Source of the DNA: an uncultured Collinsella sp.
GTDB lineage: Bacteria > Actinomycetota > Coriobacteriia > Coriobacteriales > Coriobacteriaceae
Length of the DNA stretch: 25,399 bases
Reading direction: 5' to 3'
Assembly: GCA_958407995.1 (NCBI GenBank)
Contig: CATYJU010000028.1
Span: 1 to 25,399 of the forward strand
Both the position numbers and the translations under genes were made by a program. The notes below the pieces were generated by a model, which worked only from the letters and a program-made list of their open reading frames with translations, had not been told where the DNA came from and searched no databases. Shown piece after piece: positions 16,598-22,167 of this stretch (position 1 is the stretch's first letter; the number at the start of each line of letters is the position of its first letter).

Positions 16598-17535
16598 TGG
16601 TTTCTTCCGGGGCAGGTCTTTCCGCCGTTGCGATCGTCGGTCCGACGGCGGTTGGTAAGAGTGATGTTGCCGACCGTTTGGCAGCTCGTCTTTCGTCCGA
16701 AGTGCTGTCGTGCGATGCGATGCAAATCTATCGCGGCATGGACATCGGTACCGCAAAGATGGCGCCCGATGAGTGTACGGCGCCGCTGCGTCTCGTCGAC
16801 ATTGTAGAGCCGGGTGTGGCGTATTCTGCGGCGCTTTATCAGGCTGACGCTCGCGCGCATGTTGAACGTCTCCTTGGTTCGGGTTGTCTGCCGGTTTTTT
16901 GCGGAGGTACGGGGCTGTATCTCAAGGCCGCCCTCGATGAAATGGACTTTCCTTCGGGTGAACTTGAGGACGATCGTCGTATGGGCTATCAGGAGCTTGC
17001 CGAGCGTATTGGCGAGGAAGAGCTGCATGCCCTGCTTGCCGAGCGCGACCCAGAATCGGCTGCTGTTATTCATCCCCATAATGTGCGCCGTGTGATTCGT
17101 GCGCTCGAGATGCATGATGATGGTATTTCCTATGCACAGCAAAAAAGTCAGTTTAGTGTTCCGCGCGAGCATTATCATGCCCTATGGTTTGGTCTGACGC
17201 GTAATCGCGAGGTGCTCTACGAGCGCATTAACCTGCGTGTCGATATGATGTTTGAGCAGGGTCTTGTCGATGAGGTTCGCGGTCTTATGGACCAGGGGCT
17301 GGGAGATGCCCTGACTTCGATGCAGGCAATTGGCTATAAAGAGATCATTGATGCTTTCAATGGCGTGATTTCTATGGATGAGGCTCGCGAACTCATCAAG
17401 ATGCGTTCGCGTCGCTATGCCAAACGTCAGCTTTCGTGGTTTAAGCGCGATGACCGTATCGTGTGGTTTGATATGGACGAGTTTACAATCGATGAGGTCG
17501 TTGAGGACATCCTGCATCGTATTGAGGCTGCCTAA
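16597..17535 (+). CDS. miaA: tRNA dimethylallyltransferase MiaA
   Basis: Transfers the dimethylallyl group to A37 of UNN-decoding tRNAs, giving i6A, the substrate of MiaB encoded just upstream. The 312-residue product has the P-loop GPTAVGKS (15-22), the DSxQ-type substrate motif here as SCDAMQIYRGMDIGTAK, GGTGLYLKA, and the C-terminal tRNA-binding part with TSMQAIGYKEI and MRSRRYAKRQLSWFKRD. Note DAMQ where DSMQ is common. It overlaps both neighbours by TAATG junctions, linking miaB, miaA and hflX. Confidence 0.95.
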   Translation: MVSSGAGLSAVAIVGPTAVGKSDVADRLAARLSSEVLSCDAMQIYRGMDIGTAKMAPDECTAPLRLVDIVEPGVAYSAALYQADARAHVERLLGSGCLPVFCGGTGLYLKAALDEMDFPSGELEDDRRMGYQELAERIGEEELHALLAERDPESAAVIHPHNVRRVIRALEMHDDGISYAQQKSQFSVPREHYHALWFGLTRNREVLYERINLRVDMMFEQGLVDEVRGLMDQGLGDALTSMQAIGYKEIIDAFNGVISMDEARELIKMRSRRYAKRQLSWFKRDDRIVWFDMDEFTIDEVVEDILHRIEAA

Positions 17536-18824
17536 TGGCCCGTTTCCCCCTTGTTCCCACGGCGCCCGAGCCCGAGCGTGCCATATTAGTTGGTGTTGAG
17601 TGGCGCGACAATGCATGGCCGCTCGATCGTTCGCTTGACGAGCTTGAGCGCCTGGCCCATACGGCTGGCGCCCAGTGCGTGGCGCGTTTGTCACAGCGTT
17701 TGGTTAAGCCGTATCCAAAATCGTTTATCGGTTCCGGTAAGGTTGAAGAGCTGTGCGGCCTGGTGCATCGCATGGATGTCGATGTTGTTATCTTCGACGA
17801 CGACCTGACGCCCTCGCAGCAATCCTATTTGGAGAAAGCCGTGGGCGAGCCGGTAAAGATTATCGATCGTACAGCACTGATTCTGGATATCTTTGGCCTG
17901 CATGCTCAGACGCGTGAGGGACGCCTGCAGGTACAGCTGGCGCAGCTTCAATATCTGTTGCCTCGTCTGCGCGGCATGTGGAGCCATCTTGCCAAGGAGC
18001 AGACGCGTGGCGGCATCGGTTCGCGCTTTGGCCAGGGTGAAAGCCAGCTCGAGGTTGACCGTCGCTTGATTCGCAATAAGATTGCCGCGCTTCGTCGTGA
18101 GCTTAAGCAGGTTGAACAGCGTCGCGATGTCCAGTCCAAGAGCCGCATTGAGTCACCGGCGTTTCGCGTCGCGTTAGCCGGTTATACCAATGCCGGTAAA
18201 TCGACGTTGCTCAATCGCCTGACCGGCTCTACGGTACTTTCGCAGGACAAGCTGTTTGCTACGCTCGACCCGACGACGCGTTCGTATCGCCTGCCCGGCG
18301 GTCGCGGCATGACGATTACCGATACCGTCGGCTTTATTCAAAAGCTGCCGCATGGTCTGGTCGATGCCTTTAAATCGACGTTGTCTGAGGTGTTGAGTGC
18401 CGATTTAATTCTCAAAGTCGTGGATGCGTCTGATGAGGACTATGAGCGACAGCTTGAGGCTGTCGACCGCGTGCTTGATGAGATCGGTGCCGGAGAGCGT
18501 TTAACGCTTACGGTGTTCAATAAAATCGATCTTCTCGATAGCGTCGATCGATTGAGTTTCCGTCGTCGTTATCCGGAAGCTGTTCTGTTCTCGGCCCAGA
18601 CGGGCGAGGGACTCGACGATCTCGTCGACCGTATTGCTCGTGAGGCGGCTGCCAACGATGTGTTGCTCTCCGCTGATATCCCGTATCGTGAGAGCGCCCT
18701 CATCACGCTGGTGCATGAGCAGGGAACCCTTCTGCATGAGGAATATCTAGAGGACGGAGTTCGCATTGTGGCGAAGTTGCCGGCCCGAATCGCGCCGCGT
18801 CTAGAGCGTTACCGCACCGAGTAG
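17535..18824 (+). CDS. hflX: GTPase HflX
   Basis: HflX is a ribosome-associated GTPase that splits stalled or dormant ribosomes, for example after heat or antibiotic stress. The 429-residue product has the N-terminal HflX domain (GSGKVEEL, DDLTPSQQSYLEKAVG), the linker helix with GIGSRFGQGESQLEVDRR, then the G domain. G1 is GYTNAGKS (216-223), G3 is DTVGFI and G4 is NKID (329-332). It follows miaA through a TAATG overlap, as in many bacteria (miaA-hfq-hflX in E. coli, miaA-hflX here without hfq). Its last 16 nt overlap the end of the convergent acyltransferase gene. Confidence 0.95.
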   Translation: MARFPLVPTAPEPERAILVGVEWRDNAWPLDRSLDELERLAHTAGAQCVARLSQRLVKPYPKSFIGSGKVEELCGLVHRMDVDVVIFDDDLTPSQQSYLEKAVGEPVKIIDRTALILDIFGLHAQTREGRLQVQLAQLQYLLPRLRGMWSHLAKEQTRGGIGSRFGQGESQLEVDRRLIRNKIAALRRELKQVEQRRDVQSKSRIESPAFRVALAGYTNAGKSTLLNRLTGSTVLSQDKLFATLDPTTRSYRLPGGRGMTITDTVGFIQKLPHGLVDAFKSTLSEVLSADLILKVVDASDEDYERQLEAVDRVLDEIGAGERLTLTVFNKIDLLDSVDRLSFRRRYPEAVLFSAQTGEGLDDLVDRIAREAAANDVLLSADIPYRESALITLVHEQGTLLHEEYLEDGVRIVAKLPARIAPRLERYRTE

Positions 18825-19513
18825 GCGAGCTCCAAAATGCCCAGAATGATGGGCTGATGCAGCAGATAAAAGGGGAGTGCATGACGTCCAAGGCTGGCGA
18901 GCGCCGGCAGGGGGTTGGCGTAGGCCCAGCTTGGGGCGGTCTTACCGATTCCCTGCGCTATGTGTGCGGCGAAGTATCCTGCAAGATACATAAAGATAAA
19001 CGGGATGATGGGGTAGTAATCACCTGAGATAAATCCAGGGCTCGGAAATCCTAGCCACGCCAGGTATGGGACAGGGTAGGTCGTCTTGGGGATGCTCCAG
19101 GTGAGGGCGAACAACACAAGGCATAGGGACATGCCCCATCTCGCCGAAATCTTTTTAAGGACGGGATCGGTCAACGCGACGATGCCGGTACATGCGGCCA
19201 TACAGTAGATGATGCCAAAATTAACCGAATCGTCTACTGAGACAAGTGTTGTTGCCAACCAGACGACGAGTGCTGCTAAGGCGTATTTGGCGGCACGTTT
19301 GATATTGTTGCGCGAAAGAGTGCACATCCAACCCGCGATAAACAAGAATACCCAGCTGATGCTGGCGCGCCAGATGTCTTGAAAGACAGTCTGGGTAAAC
19401 CAGGGCATATCCCAACCGTACAGGTAGGCGAGATCGTAGCAAGCGTGAAAACCTGTCATTGAAATCATCGTAAACCCGCGGACGGTATCAAAGATGGTGA
19501 TGCGTTTTTGCAT
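18809..19513 (-). CDS. DUF1624 / heparan-alpha-glucosaminide acetyltransferase-like membrane protein
   Basis: A 234-residue, almost wholly hydrophobic protein with about six or seven membrane spans. Its start, RITIFDTVRGFTMISMTGFH, followed by CYDLAYLYGW and SWVFLFIAGWMCTLSR, fits the catalytic domain family of heparan-alpha-glucosaminide N-acetyltransferase (DUF1624). That family passes acetyl from cytoplasmic acetyl-CoA to sugars across a membrane. The actual substrate in bacteria is mostly unknown; an envelope sugar is possible. The ATG overlaps the lexA stop (TAATG), so it is translationally coupled to lexA and probably SOS-induced with it. The stop lies inside the end of hflX on the other strand. 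Confidence 0.8.
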   Translation of the reverse strand: MQKRITIFDTVRGFTMISMTGFHACYDLAYLYGWDMPWFTQTVFQDIWRASISWVFLFIAGWMCTLSRNNIKRAAKYALAALVVWLATTLVSVDDSVNFGIIYCMAACTGIVALTDPVLKKISARWGMSLCLVLFALTWSIPKTTYPVPYLAWLGFPSPGFISGDYYPIIPFIFMYLAGYFAAHIAQGIGKTAPSWAYANPLPALASLGRHALPFYLLHQPIILGILELAYSVR

Positions 19514-20157
19514 TACGAGAACCGGCGCATCAAGCCGACGACTTTGCCCAAGATAACGGGATTCGTTGCATAGATAGGCTCCATGGTGTCATTCTCGGGT
19601 TGCAGGCGTACGCGTCCCTGCTCCTTGTAGAACGTCTTGACGGTCGCTGAACCATCAATCATGGCCACGACAATTTCGCCGTTCATGGCACTCTTTTGTT
19701 CACGGACGATGATGTAATCGCCATTGAAGATGCCGACATTGATCATTGAGCTCCCATGCACCTCAAGGATAAAGGAACCCTGATCGGTGGCGATTTCGGT
19801 CGGGATAGTAAAAGTGTCTTCGATATTCTGCTCGGCCAGAATGGGAATCCCAGCCGCGACGCGACCAACGAGCGGTAGCGAGACCGTTCCGCGAGGTGCG
19901 GTGGGCTCGTCAGATTTAGAAATTGAGACAGAGGAACCGTCCTCGTTAAAGAGTTCCAGGGCGCGCGGTTTGGTGGCATCGCGCTTGAGTAGCCCGCGCG
20001 CCTCCAGGGCAGATAGATGGGCGTGCACGGTGCTGGGGGAGGAAAGGCCCACAGCAGAAGCCATCTCGCGCACGCTGGGCGGATAACCCTTCTCCTGCTG
20101 ATATTCCTTGATGAAGTCGTAAATTTGCTGCTGACGCTTGGTAATTTTGCGAGCCAT
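19513..20157 (-). CDS. lexA: SOS repressor LexA
   Basis: LexA represses DNA-damage genes and cleaves itself when bound to active RecA filaments. The 214-residue product has the winged-helix DNA-binding domain (about 1-70, GYPPSVREMASAVGLSSPSTVHAH). The S24 peptidase domain has cleavage site A102-G103 in VGRVAAGIP, nucleophile S137 in HGSSM and general base K174 in ATVK. The start at 20157 (MARKITKRQQ) is chosen because GAGAGG lies about 8 nt upstream and family members begin here; the frame is open further upstream. The divergent region holds three LexA boxes, so it is self-regulated. Position of its own -35/-10 is not clear. Confidence 0.96.
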   Translation of the reverse strand: MARKITKRQQQIYDFIKEYQQEKGYPPSVREMASAVGLSSPSTVHAHLSALEARGLLKRDATKPRALELFNEDGSSVSISKSDEPTAPRGTVSLPLVGRVAAGIPILAEQNIEDTFTIPTEIATDQGSFILEVHGSSMINVGIFNGDYIIVREQKSAMNGEIVVAMIDGSATVKTFYKEQGRVRLQPENDTMEPIYATNPVILGKVVGLMRRFS

Positions 20158-20180
20158 CAGGGCATCCTCTCTACCCATGT

Positions 20181-20194
20181 CAAACAAATGTTCG
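20181..20194. promoter_or_regulatory. LexA box 1 (lexA side)
   Basis: CAAACAAATGTTCG matches the GAAC-N4-GTTC LexA core with one change (AAAC). It lies 24 nt before the lexA start codon, well placed to control lexA itself. Confidence 0.7.
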
Positions 20195-20202
20195 AATTTT
20201 GC

Positions 20203-20230
20203 TTGACAGGAACAACTGTTCGAAGATAAT
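20203..20230 (+). promoter_or_regulatory. Promoter of the LysM gene with LexA box 2 in its spacer
   Basis: TTGACA (20203-20208), 16 nt, GATAAT (20225-20230) is a strong promoter toward the LysM gene. The spacer contains GGAACAACTGTTCG (20209-20222), a perfect GAAC-N4-GTTC core. This copies the layout of the recA promoter, so LexA would tightly block it until DNA damage. Confidence 0.85.
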
Positions 20231-20236
20231 AATAAC

Positions 20237-20250
20237 CGAACATTCGTTCT
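20237..20250. promoter_or_regulatory. LexA box 3
   Basis: CGAACATTCGTTCT has a perfect GAAC-N4-GTTC core. It sits at about the transcription start of the LysM gene, centred 28 nt from box 2, which would let two LexA dimers bind nearby on one promoter. Confidence 0.8.
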
Positions 20251-20320
20251 CGCGCTAGACATTTTTGTCCGCGCGGCTTGATAAAACTGTTCTCAGCAAA
20301 ACACGCGAGAGGAGAACATG

Positions 20321-20770
20321 ATGAACGCAACGAATATGGTCCAGGGAAACCTCGCCCTTAAGCTCGAGACGCCTGCAGAATACACTTTTACGGTTGTTCA
20401 GGGTGGCCGCTCCGGCTTTCAGCCTTTGACCGTAAAGCCTGCTCGCAATCAGCAGGCTGTAGTCGCGCCGGCCCGCGTTGCCCTGAAGGTTCCGACGATT
20501 GTCGCCGTTGCCGTTGCGCTTACGCTCTTCTTTGTCCTCGCTACATCGGTCTTTAGCGCTCATCACGCCGCGTATGCCGAGTCCGTTTCCAATGTTACCT
20601 ACGAGACCATTCGCGTTCAGCCTGGCGATTCTCTTTGGTCGCTTGCCGAGGAATATCCAATCGAAGGCCTTTCCACGCAAGAGACTTCCGACATGATTCG
20701 TAGCGTCAATCATCTGGAGCATGGTTCGCTCGCCGCCGGTGCGCATCTTAAGGTTCCTGCTCGTTCGTAA
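20321..20770 (+). CDS. SOS-controlled membrane-anchored LysM protein (YneA/ChiZ-like)
   Basis: A 149-residue protein with a ~56-residue N-terminal cytoplasmic part, one membrane helix at about 57-80, and an outer LysM peptidoglycan-binding domain at about 94-146 (YETIRVQPGDSLWSLAEEY to LKVPA). Small LysM membrane proteins divergent from lexA, such as YneA in Bacillus and ChiZ (Rv2719c) in Mycobacterium, delay division during the SOS response. Position, two LexA boxes and domain plan all fit that role; ChiZ-like hydrolase activity is not implied. ATG at 20321 has better spacing (6 nt) from AGGAG than the ATG at 20318. nrdR and dut follow on the same strand. Confidence 0.85.
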   Translation: MNATNMVQGNLALKLETPAEYTFTVVQGGRSGFQPLTVKPARNQQAVVAPARVALKVPTIVAVAVALTLFFVLATSVFSAHHAAYAESVSNVTYETIRVQPGDSLWSLAEEYPIEGLSTQETSDMIRSVNHLEHGSLAAGAHLKVPARS

Positions 20771-20783
20771 TCATTATCGCGCT

Positions 20784-20827
20784 GCGCATGGTACCCTTGT
20801 TATCGTTTAAGAGGAGGTACCATGCGC
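20784..20827 (+). promoter_or_regulatory. Perfect 12-bp inverted repeat covering the nrdR start codon
   Basis: GCGCATGGTACC (20784-20795) and GGTACCATGCGC (20816-20827) are exact reverse complements with a 20-nt loop. The right arm includes the last bases of the Shine-Dalgarno sequence and the nrdR ATG (20822), and the loop holds the rest of the ribosome site (AAGAGGA). Folded in the mRNA it would hide the start; as DNA it could be an operator. Confidence 0.75.
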
Positions 20828-21265
20828 TGTCCCAAATGCGGCAAGGCACATACCCGCGTCGTTGATTCCCGTATGCAGGAGTCAAATAACACCATTAAGC
20901 GCCGTCGTGAATGTTGCTCGTGTAACTATCGCTTTACAACGTTCGAGCGATGCGAAGACCCAATTGAGGTCATTAAGTCGGACGGAACCAAGCAGCGGTT
21001 CGATCGCAATAAGCTGCTCGTCGGCTTGATGCGTGCTACCATCAAGCGCGATATCGACACTAAGAAGCTCAATGAGATTATCGACGATATCGAGGTCGAG
21101 CTGCGCTCTCGCACGCTGACGGCCGTCACGTCCCATGAGTTGGGTGACATGGTGCTCAAGCGCTTGGCCAAGATCGACAAGGTAGCGTACATCCGCTTTG
21201 CCTCGGTCTACCGCGATTTCAAAGACGTCGATGAGTTTCTGCAAGAGCTCGACAAGCTAAGGTGA
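20822..21265 (+). CDS. nrdR: Transcriptional repressor NrdR
   Basis: NrdR senses ATP/dATP and represses ribonucleotide reductase genes. The 147-residue product has the N-terminal zinc ribbon with CPKC (3-6) and CCSC (31-34) and the RRRE motif between. An ATP-cone domain follows from about residue 46 (PIEVIKSDGTKQRFDRNKLLVGLMRA). A strong GAGGAGG precedes the ATG by 4-5 nt, but the start is enclosed in a 12-bp inverted repeat. The gene follows the LysM gene after 51 nt, as in Mycobacterium (lexA, Rv2719c, nrdR), and dut starts 4 nt after its stop. Confidence 0.96.
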   Translation: MRCPKCGKAHTRVVDSRMQESNNTIKRRRECCSCNYRFTTFERCEDPIEVIKSDGTKQRFDRNKLLVGLMRATIKRDIDTKKLNEIIDDIEVELRSRTLTAVTSHELGDMVLKRLAKIDKVAYIRFASVYRDFKDVDEFLQELDKLR

Positions 21266-21269
21266 TTCC

Positions 21270-21713
21270 ATGTCCAACATTACCGTCAACATAAAGCGTC
21301 TCGACCCCACCGTCGAGCTTCCCAAATACACCCATCCCACCGATGCCGGCTTGGATCTTCGCTCCAACGAGGACTGCGTTCTGAAGCCCTTCGAACGCCG
21401 TCTGGTCTCTACTGGGCTGGCCATCGCCCTGCCCGATGGCTACGCCGGCTTCGTCCAGCCCCGCAGCGGCTTGGCCATCAAGCAGGGCCTGTCTATAGTC
21501 AACACGCCGGGCCTCATCGACGCCCACTACCGAGGAGAACTCAAGGTTATCCTCATCAACCTGGATCCCTCCAACAACATCCAAATCAACAAAGGCGACC
21601 GCATAGCCCAACTCGTCATCCAAGAAGTCCCCACGGTCAACCTCATAGAAGTAGAAGAACTAGACGAAACCGACCGAGGCAAAGGAGGCTTCGGCTCCAG
21701 CGGCGTCGCCTAG
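21270..21713 (+). CDS. dut: Deoxyuridine 5'-triphosphate nucleotidohydrolase
   Basis: dUTPase cuts dUTP to dUMP and pyrophosphate, keeping uracil out of DNA and feeding dTMP synthesis. The 147-residue trimeric-type enzyme shows all five motifs: AGLDLRS (1), QPRSGLA (2), NTPGLIDAHYRGE with catalytic Asp and stacking Tyr (3), GDRIAQLVI (4) and the P-loop-like GKGGFGSSG (5). It starts 4 nt after nrdR, so it is likely in the LysM-nrdR transcript. Codon use toward the 3' end (ATA, CTA, CGA, CAA, GAA) differs from the GAG/CTG-rich neighbours. No close terminator is seen; the first strong hairpin with a T-rich tail is at 21928-21976. Confidence 0.96.
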   Translation: MSNITVNIKRLDPTVELPKYTHPTDAGLDLRSNEDCVLKPFERRLVSTGLAIALPDGYAGFVQPRSGLAIKQGLSIVNTPGLIDAHYRGELKVILINLDPSNNIQINKGDRIAQLVIQEVPTVNLIEVEELDETDRGKGGFGSSGVA

Positions 21714-21746
21714 GGACGCTCGTATCCCTCCCGCCCGGCGCTTACC

Positions 21747-21780
21747 TATATCATTCCATGCTCAAACATTCTCGCTTCGC
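21747..21780 (-). repeat. Core-arm repeat, copy A (truncated)
   Basis: Bases 21759-21780 match the first 22 nt of the 36-nt core at 21830-21865, and 21747-21758 (TATATCATTCCA) match the inner arm of copy C read on the reverse strand. The rest of the core and the partner arm are missing, so this is half an element. Strand is given by the RNA sense inferred from copies B and C. Confidence 0.8.
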
Positions 21781-21798
21781 AGGGGCGCACGGATCCCG

Positions 21799-21896
21799 CT
21801 TTCGCCTGAGCCCCATACATATCATCCCGTGCTCAAACATTCTCGCTTCGCTGCGAAACTGCGCGCGGGACGATATGTATGGGGCTCAGGCGAAAG
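21799..21896 (-). repeat. Core-arm palindromic repeat, copy B
   Basis: Arms 21799-21829 and 21866-21896 (31 nt each) are reverse complements except one position (A21824 against C21871, a G:U pair on the reverse strand). They enclose the 36-nt core 21830-21865. The core contains its own small hairpin, TTCG-CTG-CGAA (21847-21857). No T-run follows on either side. Confidence 0.9.
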
Positions 21897-21927
21897 GGCT
21901 ACATGCTTGACATAAAACAATCTTTCT

Positions 21928-21976
21928 AGTTAGCCGATGCGATAAAGGGATGCCTCCTTTGTCGCATCGGCTAACT
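21928..21976 (+). terminator. 22-bp hairpin with T-rich tail, probable terminator
   Basis: Bases 21928-21949 pair with 21955-21976 over 22 positions (two as G:U) with a 5-nt loop. The tail CTATTTATATTTTCCTGTTTT on the + strand is T-rich, fitting the end of the LysM-nrdR-dut transcript. On the reverse strand the tail AGAAAGATTGTTTT is poorer, but the hairpin may also end the glycosyltransferase transcript. It lies 215 nt after the dut stop. Confidence 0.65.
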
Positions 21977-22054
21977 CTATTTATATTTTCCTGTTTTACC
22001 TTTGCAGGTTCTAATGGAGGGGATACCGAAGTAGCTGCTAGTAAGTAAACGTAG

Positions 22055-22156
22055 CTGCTCAGCGGGAGCCGCCCATATATCGTTCCACGCGCAGTTTCGC
22101 AGCGCAGCGAGAATGTTTGAGCATGGAATGATATATGGGCGGCTTCCGCTGAGCAG
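22055..22156 (+). repeat. Core-arm palindromic repeat, copy C (opposite orientation to B)
   Basis: Arms 22055-22087 and 22124-22156 (33 nt each) pair at all positions, 31 Watson-Crick and two G:U as + strand RNA. The enclosed core 22088-22123 is the reverse complement of the copy B core with one difference in 36 nt. The inner ~12 nt of the arms resemble copy B, but the outer ~20 nt are unrelated to it while still self-complementary. Confidence 0.9.
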
Positions 22157-22167
22157 CGGACCTTCGT

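Larger units (their letters stand above)
21714..22167. other. 454-nt convergent intergenic region with palindromic repeats
   Basis: No gene is seen. The region holds one truncated and two full copies of a core-plus-arm repeat and one 22-bp hairpin, all listed separately. A short direct repeat, GTAGCTGCT (22031-22039 and 22051-22059), precedes the last copy. TTGACA occurs at 21907-21912 but has no matching -10. Confidence 0.7.

Noticed and set aside
21907..21935. Promoter at TTGACA 21907-21912
   Set aside because: No acceptable -10 lies 16-18 nt downstream; the site runs straight into the 22-bp hairpin.
21747..22156. Repeats as a CRISPR array
   Set aside because: The copies are in mixed orientation, unevenly spaced, and differ in arms; there are no unique spacers of equal length and no cas genes.
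21799..22156. Copies B and C as ordinary intrinsic terminators
   Set aside because: No T-run follows the stem on either strand and the conserved part is the loop, not the stem. The hairpin at 21928-21976 is the better terminator.
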